A DNA stretch of 64,000 nt, taken from contig JAODTK010005562.1 of NCBI GenBank assembly GCA_026419785.1, forward strand, positions 1 through 64,000. Reading direction: 5' to 3'. This stretch comes from Sclerodactyla briareus. Lineage: Eukaryota; Echinodermata; Holothuroidea; Dendrochirotida; Sclerodactylidae. Position numbers and translations under genes: made by a program. Below are positions 10,041 to 21,762 of this stretch, one piece after another; within the stretch, counting starts at the first letter, position 1; each line of letters opens with the position of its first letter. The notes below the pieces were generated by a model that did no database searches, was not told the DNA's origin, and saw only the letters and a program-made list of their open reading frames with translations.

Positions 10041-10830
10041 TTTACCACTAACGTTTGCAGACGTGACCCAGGGCTTAAGATGGAGGGGGGTTCGCAACGG
10101 CGGCGAAGGTTTTGAGATAGCACCGATCTGGCGAAGGACCCTTCGGCCGGCAGGTTGTTCGTGAGGTAGTGGGACACCAAAGAGGATGGCGTCCTCCACG
10201 CTGCGGCCCTCATGATATCCTCTATGGGTATGATGGTAGCAGGCTTCTCAAATAGTGAGCTCTCACTGGCCACTCCTGGGTTCAGCGTGTGGCTTAAGCA
10301 AGTACTATCCAATCGTGATAAGTACTTTCGACGCTAGCGAAAAACTGCCTCGAAAAGGAGAGCTGGCTCTGCGTCTCTCGCTGCACTTGTTCTCCTGGAA
10401 ACCATTGTTAGGGCTCTCCCCGGCAAACCAGCTACCTCCATAATTGAGGGGATGGACTGACATTGTTGGGAAAACAGAAAAAAATTCTCCGCTGGGGGAA
10501 GCTCGGTGACGGATTTATCGGCCAGGAACTGTGGTCTGTAGTAATCGTGCACCATTGGCAATCTATTCTTAAGAACTCTTGCTCGGTTGTTAGGGAGTTG
10601 TAGACAGCTGCGCCGATGGGCTGAAGCTGCTGATATCAGGAACAGCGTCTTGTGGTTCAAACAAGTCCAGTGGAGCATTATGAAGCGGCTCGTCAGGAAA
10701 ATTCGACAGACCTGAAGAACTCGTTGAATAACTATGATGAATACCCCTCTCTTCTCAGTGAAGACAACCTGTAAGCACCTGACTGATACTGTCCTTGCGT
10801 TGACAGTCAAACCATTACTGAAACCTGTGC
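10041..10830 (-). pseudogene. DIRS-type retrotransposon tyrosine recombinase, decayed
   Basis: Two open stretches (10810-10334 and 10331-9989) are in the same frame, separated by one TAG at 10334-10336. The N-terminal part contains HKTLFLISAASAHRRS, matching the helix that carries the first catalytic Arg in YR recombinases of DIRS-like elements (typically KT-FL-A--SA-RRSEL). The C-terminal part contains PIEDIMRAAAWRTPSSLVSH followed by Tyr at about 10166-10168, matching the E-IM-AA-W-----F---YL block with the Tyr nucleophile. The intervening region with the second Arg (H-VR) is short or missing compared with family members, so an internal deletion is likely. A donor-like aaag|gtaagt follows near 10040. 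The RT/RNase H part of such an element is not seen nearby. Confidence 0.6.
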
Positions 10831-11905
10831 TGGCAGCCTCCTCACTACCCTGTAGCTCCTGAGGGAATGAGACTACCTTCCCTTCGAAGAGGTGGGCCGG
10901 TTGGAAGGCGACAATTGATAGAGGCCCGCATCGAGTTCACGGCGGCGCCTTCTCTGGCCCAGATGTAGAACCTCGCAAGTCTCAAATCGTAGACTCTACT
11001 ATAATCATTGATTTTCGTCTGGAGTCTGTGACGATGCTGTTAACCCCGAGAGTCTGTGTCTGATACCCACAATGTTTATTAGCTGGTATCGTATCGCGAA
11101 ATGCGACACCACTCGGCGGGCCTGCGATGTGATCCTCAGACTATTAAGCAAAAACGTGTTGGCCATAGTGTTTAATATAAAAACCACTAAAGCGCTGTTA
11201 ATAGTTCCCTCACTCTAGGAAAAACCCCAAGATAGGCCTACGCATCCCAGTTGCAATTCTACGCGTTTGTTGCGATAGTTAGAAACAGTTCCGAACAGGA
11301 TCGGAATGGAGGAGCAGCCAACATATAAAAAACACGGGACAGAAATATGCAACGGTAATCGGTATAGGTCTCAAAATCCCATACCCCATGATGTTAGGCT
11401 ACTCCTTACATGCTATACCACTGTGTACCAAAAAATCAAGGTCTGCCGTGACCCATCGCACCTGACAAAGGGACCCACAATTCAATAAACCAATCATCAA
11501 TAGAAAAGGAAAGGAGCAAGAACAAGGTCTATCCCAGGACTTGGATCGCGACCACTGTTAGTTCTGGAAGGGTGAAGTTGTCAAGCGAGTCACCACTGTG
11601 GTAATGCAGTCTCTCGCCCATCACTAGCAGGGGCAGTCGTCTCAGCGGGCCTCCTACACCTGAGAGGAATAGTGGCAAGTGGCGCAGAATTGTTCACTCT
11701 AATTTCTGCTGGGGAGTCAAGATGTCTCGTAACCTGGTTCAGCTCCGGAGTTAGTGCAGCTGGCCGGACTGAAGACCGTCCAAAACTCCTCGCCCGGAGC
11801 TAATCAGAGCACTGTCCTCCGAGGATCGTACGTGCTCTGGGCCGGGTCCTCTCTCGAATCCCGGACGTGCGGGCCTCCCGGACGGCCCTGTGATCCGATC
11901 CAATC
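10830..11905. other. No recognised gene; GC rises toward 11.9 kb
   Basis: This is unique-looking sequence between the recombinase remnant and the large tandem repeat. It may include N-terminal recombinase sequence near 10.83-11.0 kb, but nothing convincing can be read. Confidence 0.3.
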
Positions 11906-11909
11906 AGCA

Positions 11910-13640
11910 TGGATCGAGCCCCGGGGGGATCCTAGGAACTCCGGCCCGGGTGCCGGTCAAGCAGGATCCCTCTGCAACCAGCTGGCCGTTGGCAAAAACC
12001 CTGTTCGTTTACCCCCGCTTGCGGTCTAAACCTGGGTTGCGGCCCTGCCGGGATCCCCTGTGGGATCCCGCCGGCCGTCGGTGAACACTGACTGGCTATG
12101 GTCATGCTACGGACCTGGGCCTGTCCCCACAGGGTAGTGAACCCCAAATCTGTGGAACGCGACTGGTGTTGTCCTGCCTAGATCCAGCCAGGATGCTGGT
12201 TTGGGTCTGCAACACAGCTGCGCGGTCGGCCAGGTGAACCCCGAGTCTGTGGTGTTAACCTGTTAGGTCTACACGCTGTGTCGACCTTGGACGTATGGCT
12301 AGGCCGGGATACCCTATCTGTTGAACCGACTGGGTTCCCCGTCTGAGCTAGACCGAAGCTGTGACCTGGGTCAGCCTAATTGTGGTCCAGTCGGTATTCC
12401 CGGGGCCCTGCGGCCAAAATTGGATCACGACTGTGGATCCCAGACTCGGTTTCTGCCTGAATCATACAGGTTGTCGCCTGGGTCAGCCTAATGCAGGTTC
12501 GGCCAGGATCACCAGTGGGGTCCTGCCGTCTATGGAACTGGAACAGGGCTCCCACGCCTGGGCCAGATTCGGCGATCGCCTCTCGTAGCCGGTTACCCAG
12601 TTACAAAAAAAGTGTGGCAATCATTGTGTCAGAAAACATCACGTGTTTGCCAGTGACAAAGCGTGGCAAATTCAAAGACAATAACACAGCAAAATAGTGA
12701 GGCAAACGGATTTGGAACAAATTTCTATGTCAACCTGTGTTTTTTATCACAGGTTTTCCGAACACAGTTGACGGCGGGTATCAAAACCTGTGGAAACCAT
12801 GGGGCAAACCGGGTTAGGAGAATACGTGGCAATACATGGCCATGTGTGGTAATGTGTGTCAACCTTTGTCGTAAACCTGTGGTAACCTGTGGTTAAATTA
12901 CTTAGTACATAGTGTAGGGATAATATCTGAATAACAGGATGCATTCCCAGTGAATGTGGGCATGCCAAAGATTTTCCACGGTTTACCCATGTAGTGGTGG
13001 CAATGACACAGTTGATTTGCCTTGCCAATTTGAACCACAGGTTGGTCACAGACACGTGTCATCGTGGTACCATGTTTTCCCGGGTTTGACGGGGCAAACT
13101 GTGGCAATGTGGGGCATTAACCAAACCTGTGGCAATGTCAAAGGTTTTACCTGGGAAAATGGTGTTTTTGGAACAAATTGCCACAAGTTTTTTTGTAGGG
13201 GTGGTAAAACCGGCCTGCCGGCCGCGAACACGGCCTGTTGACTATTCCGCGAAGAACCCAGCCACTGGCTGGACCGTAGAGCCATTGGATGGCAGGTTCC
13301 GCGGAACCCTGTGCCCGGCTAGGATCCTTGGTGATCCTGCGGGCCGTCCTGTCGGGTATGTTCCCGCTGTGGAGACTCATTCCGGGTAACGACTGTCCAG
13401 GGCACCCATATAGAGGACTTACACGCTAGGGAGACTCTCCGTGTTAGGGGGGGGGGGGGGGGGGACTCAGGGGTAGGGAGATTCCGTGTTAGGGAGAACT
13501 CCGTGTTAGGGAGAATCCCGTGTTAGGGCTCCTGGTTAGGGAGACTTCCCGGGTTAGGGAGATCTCAGTGTTGGGAGCACTTCCGTTTAAGGGAGACTTC
13601 GTGTGTTTTTTTGTTTTAGGGGGACCGGTGAAGGGTCCTC
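11910..13640. repeat. Copy 1 of a 1.74-kb tandem GC-rich satellite-like unit
   Basis: Matching landmarks in the second copy lie 1735-1739 bases downstream (the 'ggccctgccgggatcccctg' block at 12041 and 13780; 'gagaatacgtggcaatacat' at about 12818 and 14553). The unit has a ggatcc- and ctgg-rich first part with an internal period of about 114 bp ('cctgggtcagcctaat' at 12364 and 12478). A part dense in 'cctgtggcaa' and 'gtgtggcaa' words follows, and the unit ends in a 17-bp minisatellite. Open frames on both strands are compositional. Confidence 0.85.
13418..13623. repeat. TTAGGG-bearing minisatellite, array 1
   Basis: Imperfect copies of a 17-bp unit, ttagggagacttccgtg, form the end of unit copy 1. 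They include an 18-20-base G run at about 13446-13464 that looks like an expansion of the GGG of one unit. Confidence 0.85.
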
Positions 13641-15355
13641 CTGGATCGCGCCCCCGGTTGGGATCCTATGACTCCGGCCCGGGTTGCCGGTCCAGCATGA
13701 TCCTCTGCAACCCGTCTGGCCGTGTGGCAAACCCCTGTTCGTTTACCCACACACCCCCGTTGGGTCTAACCTGGGTTGCGGCCCTGCCGGGATCCCCTGT
13801 GGGATCCGCCGCCCGTCTGTGACCACGACTGGCTCTGGGCAGCACCCGGCCTGGCCTGTCCCCACAGGGTAGTGAACCCCAAAATCTGTGAACGCGACTG
13901 GGTTTCCATGCCTAGATCCATCCAGGATGCTGGGGGGGGGGGGCTTTTTTTGTGTCTGGCACAGCTCGGTCCGGCCAGAACCCCAGTCTTTTGGAACTGT
14001 CTAGTTCGCCACGCCTGGTTCCCTCTGGCTAGGGCCCGGGATACCCTAGCTTGAACCCCGACTGGTTCCCCCGTCTGATACTAGCCAAGCGGTTGGCCTG
14101 GGTCAGGCCTACTTGTGGGCCATTCAGGATTCCCAGTGTTGCCCTGCCGGCCACTGTGGATCACGACTGTGGAATCCCGACTACGGTTTTTCCATGCCTG
14201 AATCTATACAGGTTGGTCGGCCTGGTCAGGCCTAATGCGGTTCGCAGGATCCCCAGTGGGGTCCTGCCGTCTATGGAACTTGAACAGGCTCCCACGCCTT
14301 GCCAGGTTCGGCGATCGCCTCTCGTAGCCGGCACCCTTACACAAAAACGTGTGGCAACCTTTGTCAGAAAACACACTGTTTGCCATGACAAAGCGTGGCA
14401 AAAATTCAAAGACATAACCGCAAAATAGAGGCAAACCTGTGATTGGAACAAATTTTCTTTGTCAACCTGTGTTTTTTTATCGACAAAGGTTTTCCCACAT
14501 TGACGCCGTGTATCAAAAACCTGTGGAAACAAATGGGGCAAACCTGGTTTAGGAGAATACGTGGCAATACATGGCAATGTGTGGTACTGTGTGTCAAACT
14601 GTGTCGTAAACCTGTGTACCTTGGTTCATTACTTAGTACATAGTTTAGGGATAATATCTAATAAAAGATGAATCCCCAGTGACATGTGGGGCCTGCCACA
14701 CAGATTTTCCCCACAGGTTTTATACCCCCATGTAGTGTTTGCAATGACACAGTTTTCGCCTTGTGCCAATTGAACCACAGGTTTGTCCAGAAACCTCTGT
14801 GTCATCTGGTGGTACCATGTTTTTCCTTCCCGGTTTTTGACGGGGCACACTGTGGCATGTGGGTCATTAACCAAACTTTGGCAATGGTCACAGGTTTACC
14901 GTGAAAATGGTGTTTTTTGGAACAAATGCCACACGTTTTTTGTAAGGGTAAAACCCTGCCGGCCTCTGAACAAGGCCTGTTGACTATTCCCCGCAGTAAC
15001 CAGCCGCTTGCTGGATCGTATAGCCATTGGATGGCAGTTCCGCAGAACCCTGTGCCCGGCTAGGATCCTTGGTGATCCATTCCTGCGGGCCGTCCTGTCG
15101 GGTATGTTCCCGCTGTGGAGACTCCTTCCGGTAACCGCTCGTCCAGGGCCCCCTATAGAGAGACTTCCACGCTAGGGAACTTCCGTGTTAGGGAGACTTC
15201 CGTGTTAGGGAGACTTCCTGTTCGGGAGACTCCCGTGTTTAGGGAGACTCCGTTTTAAGGGAGACTCCGGTGTTAGGGAGACTTCCGTGTTAGGAGATCT
15301 CCGTGTTAGGCGACTTCGTGTAAAGGGAGAACTTCCGTGTTAGGGGACCTGTGAA
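13641..15355. repeat. Copy 2 of the 1.74-kb tandem unit
   Basis: It is collinear with 11910-13640, with many one-base differences, several of them in homopolymers. It ends at a 'gacctgtgaagggtcc' block equivalent to 'gaccggtgaagggtcc' at the start of this copy, after which similarity is lost. A third unit may therefore have been truncated here. Confidence 0.85.
15150..15350. repeat. TTAGGG-bearing minisatellite, array 2
   Basis: About ten copies of the 17-bp unit ttagggagacttccgtg are present, some with ttcggg, ttaaggg or taaaggg variants. The array occupies the same position within unit copy 2 as array 1 does in copy 1. Confidence 0.9.
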
Positions 15356-15359
15356 GGGT

Positions 15360-16600
15360 CCCCGTAGACCGGGATAGCTCCCTGGCTCCTTCTTGGAGTA
15401 TCCGCGCCTTGGTTCACAACTCTGCAGGCTCTCTTCCATACGTAAAAACGCATCACGCATTCGCATCCCCCGGTAAGGCCCCTGGTTCGGTCTGTAGGTA
15501 TAAGACCTACGAAAAAAACCTCGAAAATACCGGCGGTTGTGCGGGTTGTGTCGGGTTGCTCGACTCCAGCACCCCCCCGTACCGCGTGGTAATCAGCGTA
15601 TTTCCCAAACCTCCTTGCCCTCCAACGATCCGGCTCCGTGGCCCGCCCTGGCACCCAGGAGCGGCTGGCTGCTGCGTTCGAGTGCACCAACCCTGGTCCC
15701 CTCCGACTCCAGTGGAGGAAATGTTTTTTAAACTGCCTGTGATCGAAACCTGTGAATGACCAGAAAGAGAACCCAGCGGGTCATGCGAACTCGAACCATC
15801 TGGCCCCCCCGCTGGGTAACCGAACGGGACGTTATCTCGGCCCTCGGTCGGACTGAGCAGTAACCCGGCCCGTTTGAAAACAAACCGGTTGTTAACCGCA
15901 GCTAAGACCCGACGGTTCCGTAAGCCCTCCCAGTAACTCGTTAAAGAAGACCTTCTCCGGGATGGACTGTAATCCTCCTGGCTTGGAAATACTGCTGGTG
16001 CTTGTGGGGTTACCATGAAACCATTGGGACTTCATTTCACTAGCGCTAAGGACAAGCTTGCGTCACTACTTGTTTCATATTCGGACCCTCTCTCTCTACC
16101 ATGAATTCCCATACATTAGCTTGCCCTTAGCGAGGCTACTCATAGCCTGGCCAACTGTTCGTTTTCCAGCAGCTACATATAGAATCACTCTTATAATTAT
16201 TTTTATTTAATAAAGAGGTGCGGTACTAACGAACTCATATACCGCCCGTCTAACTGTCGTAACCGGCAAATCATGCTGATGCCGTTAGCCCGCGATACCT
16301 TAATCCAAACCATGCAATCGTGCCCTAATTTGGGATGGATGTCTAGGAAGGAATCACAGCCATTCACCATGAAAACCGCATTACTTGCATTTAGCAACGA
16401 CGATTACAATAATTTATAAACTATAAAATGTCGGGCGGTAACCGCCAGACGTATCTTTCCCCGCATCTCTTATTCAAGAAATTTGGAAACATGAAACCGG
16501 ACCATATTCGTGAAAGCAAGAACATTTATGACTTGTGAACCGACAACTGTACAGGTACAATGGGTCATTCCATAATTCACCTTGTTAATTGTATGAGCAC
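15360..16600. other. GC-rich, then AT-normal spacer; no gene recognised
   Basis: Long open frames exist on both strands at 15340-16016, but they overlap each other, have no homology-like motifs and follow the GC-rich composition. From about 16.05 kb the base composition returns to normal. Nothing else is recognised. Confidence 0.5.
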
Positions 16601-16619
16601 CCCTACAGCCCCGACAAGG

Positions 16620-18235
16620 TTGCGTCCTTAAATAAGCACTTTATTCAAGATTTGACCTTTACCCACTGGCACCCGAACAGAGGGGCAAATTCAGGTTCAG
16701 AGGTCAACACGTACATGCAGGTCAACAATTATATAACAACGGTGAACCATCCATCCAGCCTTTGCAGATATTCAATTCTCTGATTATGCCAAGAAACAGT
16801 TTTTTGACCCCTAAGTAACCCTCGAATGACTTTAATGATATGACAACTTGAATTTTTATAAATTGTTACTCTCCATGGTATACACCACTCCTAGGAGCAT
16901 TCTGCATTCTGATGAACACACCCATGCTATTGCCGAAACGTACTAAATCAGTTTTTGCCCCTAATGACCTTTAATGACCTTCACTGACATGGCGGTTTTT
17001 AAAAATTGTTACACGCCACGTGATGCATCCATCTTAGAATCACTTGCATTCAATGAACATGTCCAATGTTTGCAAAAAGGTATAAAATTGAATTTGACCC
17101 CTTGTAACTACCAATGTAAGTGTCCGATCGAAGCGGGAGTTTTTTCTCTTCATAAAGAACACAAAGCGCAATCACATATCCAGAAATAACCCTTTCATTT
17201 GTTTTGCCCGTAACTCCTTAATAGCCATTTTATTCAAGATTCGACCTTCACCCACAATGACCACCCGATCTGAGGTCAAATTGAGGTAATAGGTCACACA
17301 CATGCAGGTCACAATTATATCACAATGGTGCACCATCCACCTTCTGCAGATATTCAATTCTCTGATTATACCCAGAAAACAGTCTTTTGACCCTAAGTGA
17401 CCTTTTAATGAATATGACAGTTTGTATGAAAGTTGTTACTCTCCATGTGATACATCCACTCCTAGAGCATTTTGCATTCTGATGAACACACCCAGTGCTA
17501 TTGCGAAAAGTACTAAATCAGTTTTTTACCCTAAGTGACCTTTAATGACCTCATGACATGTCAGTTTTTATGAAATTTTACCCTCCATGTGATGCATCCA
17601 CTCCTAGAAGCCTATTGCATACCAATGAACATGTCCAATGTCTTTGCGAAAAAGTATAAAACTGAACTTTGACCCCTTGTAACTACAAGTAAGTGTCCGA
17701 TCGCAGCGGGCGTTGTTCCCTCCATAAAGCACACAAAGCTCTACACAATATTTCAAAAATAACCAGTTTCTACTTTTTTGCCGTACTCTTAAATAAGCAC
17801 ATGTATTCAATCGCCCTTAACCACATGACCACCCGACAAGGTCAAATTCAGGTCCGAGGCCACACCTCATGCAGGTCAACAATTATATCACATGGTGAAC
17901 CATCCACCTTCGCAGATATTCAATTCTCGATTATAGCCAAAAACAGTTTTTTGACCCTAAGTGACCCCGATGACCTTAATGATATGACATTTTTATGAGA
18001 ATTGTACTCTCCATGTGATGCCGCCACTCCTAGGGGCATTTTGCCTTCTGATACACACCAGTTCTTATTGCCGAAAAGTACTAAAGTCAGTTTGGGCACC
18101 CTAAGTGACCTTTAATGACCTTCATGAACTGGCGGTTTTTTATTGAAATGTTACCTCTCATGTGATGCTCACTCCTAGAAGCTATTGCATTCAATGAACA
18201 TGTCCAATGTTATTGCGAAAAAATTATTAATCTCA
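16620..18235. repeat. Tandem repeat, period 566-582 bp, about 2.8 units
   Basis: The landmark 'gcagatattcaattct' recurs at 16764, 17346 and 17912. Each unit contains two related halves: 'gaccctaagtgacctttaatgacc' followed by 'ttgttactctccatgtgatgc'. Each also has an 'aggtca...gcaggtcaac' block. One further copy lies inverted near 330-570. It is dense in AGGTCA/TGACCT words. Confidence 0.9.
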
Positions 18236-18289
18236 CTGATCAGGACAACTATATGCAAATTAGTCCCACAAATTTACCCTCAGTATCTG

Positions 18290-18520
18290 ATGCCATTGAA
18301 TACATTTATCAGGACTGGTATTAGGTCCCTATTCACAAAGTTTCGTCAAAGCCCGAAAAGTTGAGACCAATAATTGCATTATTATTCTAATTATGATAAC
18401 GACTAGGTAAATTAAACACACATATGACCTTCAGTGACTTAAACGCAATTGAATAAAGTATCGGGACTGTTAGAAGGTTCCTACTCACCAAGTTTCGTGA
18501 GAATCCAACCAAGTTTATAA
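18290..18520. repeat. Two imperfect units of a ~155-bp repeat
   Basis: 'ggactggtattaggtccctattcacaaagtttcgt' (about 18313) recurs as 'gggactgttagaaggttcctactcaccaagtttcgt' (about 18464), followed by similar 'aagc/aatc' sequence and 'aattgc' words. Confidence 0.65.
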
Positions 18521-18559
18521 AATTGCCTAATTGCTAATTGGGCCAATTGGTTATCCCCG

Positions 18560-19410
18560 ACTGATTATCTCCGGCCCGGTGCCCGGTTTCGTCCGATTTG
18601 TGCCGGCCCATTTTTCTTTCCACGGCTGGTTCCAATGGCCGGCCTGGGCTGTTAGCAGTGGCCGGGTCTCAGTGTTCCGGTGACCGATCTGTCCCATCAA
18701 CCGGCCCTTGTTCCATCGGCCGGTTTTGTTCCACCAGCCGGAACTGCTCCGGTGGCTGGTTCTGTTCGATCAGCCGCTTCGGCTCGATCATCCCTGTTCG
18801 TTCGGCCGGCTCTATTCCATCTGCTGGCTCTGTTTTGAAGATCGGAAGGCGCCGGTGAGCGGCTCTGGTCGGACGGTCGCGTATGTCCGTTGGTCGGGCT
18901 CTGAACTGAACCGCTCTGAACTGCTACGTTGGTCGGCCCGTTTGGGTTGATGGTCGGCCTCGTACCAACGTCCGGCTTTTGTCCGGAGGTCGGGTCAGCA
19001 CGCTACTGCGGCTCTGTCCCTGGCGGCTTGTTTCTGCTGGCCGGCTGTGTAACCGACATTGTCGTGCTTTGTCCCCGAGTCGGTTTGCGCCGCTGTTCGG
19101 CTCTGTTAACACGGGCCGGCTTTGTTCTGCTGGCCGGCTTTGACCTGAATGTCCGGCTTTGTTCCACGGGTCTGTTTTTGTCCCGACAGTCGGCCTTGTT
19201 CCACTGTCCTCGTCCCGAGGCCGCTCTTTCCCTTGGTCGGCTCGGTTCCGATGAAAGGGGTCCGACGACAGGCTCTGTTCCAGTGGCTCGGCCTGTTTCC
19301 GATGGTGAGCTATTTCCAGTGGAGCCTCGGCTCCTACGGCCGGCTTCCGCTCTACCACAAAACCGCCGCCTGGTCCCGGCCGGCTCTGTTCCACTGCCGA
19401 CTCCTGACTC
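18560..19410. repeat. GC-rich degenerate minisatellite (cggctctgttccattggc-like)
   Basis: Dozens of imperfect copies of a short unit, roughly ggccggctctgttccactgg, fill this stretch. They explain why long frames are open simultaneously on both strands (206 codons plus, 156 codons minus); neither is treated as a gene. Confidence 0.8.
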
Positions 19411-19440
19411 CCGCTTTCTGGGTCAGCTGGATCCCCTGGA

Positions 19441-19694
19441 TCCTTCGGATCTCCCTGATCCTCGCCGATTGGAGGCTCTCTTACCTGGCTCTCCCTTTCC
19501 TCGGCTTCCGGCCGACGCCCGATGGAGAACGGGGCGTACGCGCCGGTAACATTTTGGGGTTAGCGGGATCCCCCCCTCTGATCCTTCGGATCTCCCTGAT
19601 CCTCGCCGATTGGAGGCTCTCTTACCTGGCTCTCCCTTTCCTCGGCTTCCGGCCGACGCCCGAACGGAGAACGGGGCGTATGCGCCGGTAACAG
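19441..19694. repeat. Direct duplication of a 113-bp block, period 141 bp
   Basis: 19441-19553 and 19582-19694 are almost identical (from 'tccttcggatctccctgatc' to 'gcgccggtaac'), separated by 28 bases. The second copy differs by a few bases (gatgg/aacgg, tacgc/tatgc). Confidence 0.9.
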
Positions 19695-20985
19695 TTGGGG
19701 CTACATTCCCCGGGGGAAGCTTCTGGTTTCTTTTTTGTGTGTGTGTGGTTTTGTTTTGTTATGTTTTTTTCGTTCCGCCTCCCCCTCAGGCCTTCGCTTT
19801 CCCCTCCATCGGTCACGGGTCCCTGGTCCGTTCTGGGCTGGATATGCCACCACCTTCCCCCAGGCCCTCTGGCCGCCAGAAAAAAGCTGCGAGGAAACCG
19901 TCTCTCTCTTAGATTTCGCCGCCTCCCCCCTGTCTTTGCTTACCGAATCTCGTTGGCTGGCTCCCCCTGGCTGCTTCCCCTTCAGCTTCCTATTCAACCA
20001 TTGCTGAATCTCGTCCCAACGGTTGTCGGTACAGTCCTGGCAAATCTCACATATCCGGTCAGTTTGCACGAGGGCAAAGCTCGTGGCCAATCCCAGGCGG
20101 TGAAGGGTCGAGACTTCCGTGGCTTGCCACAAAACCGGCGCTCGGCGGTCTTATCCATAACTCCCACCTGAACGTGTCGTGTTAATCCCCCGTTGAATAA
20201 GGATCCCATGATTAATAATCCTCCGTTGGAATAGGGCTTCGCTTGGGTTAATCCTCCGCTGGGTAATGAGGGATCCGTTTCCTAGATCCTCCGTCGGCCG
20301 TCTCAAGCTTCCCCTTGCCTGTAAAAGGCACCTTAATCTCCGTTGGCCGTCACCTGCCTCGTTCTCCGGCGATCCCGCTGGGACAAAGGATACCTAATCC
20401 TCCTGGTCGGTCATAAAGGTCTCTAACCCAACCCAAGTCTCTGGACTCCTATGCTTCGAACGTTAGCTGGTGGATAGCTACATAACACGACCTCTAAAAA
20501 AAAAAAACGCAAAAGTCGGACTAATTTTGGTCACTCTACGAGTACTATCGCTCCGAAAAGTCGCACAATCGTCCAAAAACCCTTCTAACACCCTATAACT
20601 ACCGAAAGTCCCGCAAAAAAAACTATTCCCAAAATCCAAACTTAGTCAGCTCGTTCGATCCGTTTCTGCGACATTTATGTGAAGGCTGCCCATAGACTTA
20701 ATGACGGGGTTGCAGCACCAATCCTACAAGAATAGGCCAGATCCCTGCGCTAGTAGGTGGGTGTACAGCAAACTTAGTGGTAAAAGGTAGACCATTTAAT
20801 AAATTGCTAATACTTTTGATGCAATAAATTGACAGTTTCAAGAAAATATATCTCCTTTGACGGAAGGGGAGGTACATTTAGAAATTTTACACAATGGACC
20901 AAAAATTTCCCTTGAAAGTTGTTAGTTACGCAATCCATCATTATGATCACACCTCAGCAACTGTGCACCAAATTTGTAGGAGAAG
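19695..20985. other. CT-rich then mixed spacer with degenerate short repeats
   Basis: Pyrimidine-rich sequence runs to 20.17 kb. An imperfect repeat of 'taatcctccgttgg(a/g)taa' type then runs from 20.18 to 20.42 kb, followed by normal composition. The frames at 19695-20171 are compositional. Confidence 0.5.
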
Positions 20986-21160
20986 CATTTTGCGTGATTG
21001 CACTATGGGCCTTCGGCCCCTCACTGGGCCTCAAGTCCAAAATTCGTGAGGTCCCAGAAGGTACAGCTTATTTAGACCATGTGCTTTGAAAATTTGTGGG
21101 AGAAGCCTTTTGTGCCTGACTTCACATGATGGGCCCCAGGCCCCCGTTGGGCAGAATTCC
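20985..21160. repeat. 'gggccttcggcccc...cactgggcc' repeat; related sequence at 23.97-24.18 kb
   Basis: Two imperfect halves end in 'atgatgggcccca(g)gcccc(c)gttggg'. The same 'cacatgatgggcccagggcc' words reappear at 24107-24140 and 'gggccctcaggcccaaagtgggac' at 23990, on the other side of the LINE. Confidence 0.6.
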
Positions 21161-21489
21161 CAAACACCCCCGATGGACCACTATCCGAAAAGCATTACAT
21201 GTAACTGCGAAGGACATCAACTGAAACTTGCGAGGAGATGCTCTCAAGTACCGCTCCTAGACAGTTTAACGGCAATGTTCCATGCTGGCATTGGGGTTTA
21301 CGGAGTCTCCGACGCAAGCCCCTTTCCACTCTACCCTAGTCGTGCAAGAGCATGGTCTCTACCTACGGCTGCAAATCACTACGAAATAACCTCATCCTAA
21401 GGTCTTCCGGGGACACCGCTACCTACCCGCCAGTCCACCTGAACTCCGCTAGACTTCTTCATGTTCCTGCAGATTCTGGGCAATCAATT

Positions 21490-21762
21490 CTATGCTTTTC
21501 CATGGACCGTTTTTTATGATCACTAAAGAATTTCCATACTTCTCGATGACATTCTTGTACACTCGTCAACTGAACATACAGAAAAGGGTCAAAGCAACAA
21601 CAGCAACAGCTTTTGCGAACGTGACGACCTCTCACTTCATGCAAATTTCCAGACTTTTCCATGACTCACAACTTTTCATGAATTTCAAAACTTATACAGG
21701 GTCCGGTTGTTAATAATTAACTTCCCTACTTTTCCCGGTTTCCCATGTCCGCGGGAACCCTG
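21490..21762. mobile_element. hAT-like nonautonomous element, right end
   Basis: Sequence rich in 'tttccatgact', 'tttcatgaatttc' and 'tttcccggtttccc' ends in 'gcgggaaccctg' at 21762. Many hAT-derived MITEs begin with cagggttcccgcgg followed by ccatggaaa-type words, so this is the reverse complement of such an end. The left terminus and target duplication were not found. The adjacent sequence belongs to the LINE, so the element abuts or interrupts it. Confidence 0.5.

Noticed and set aside
15340..16016. Overlapping long open frames on both strands
   Set aside because: Both strands are open because of GC-rich composition; there is no motif, no splice context and no clear start.
18924..20171. 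Open frames of 140-206 codons on both strands
   Set aside because: They lie in a degenerate minisatellite and a CT-rich tract; translations are low-information.
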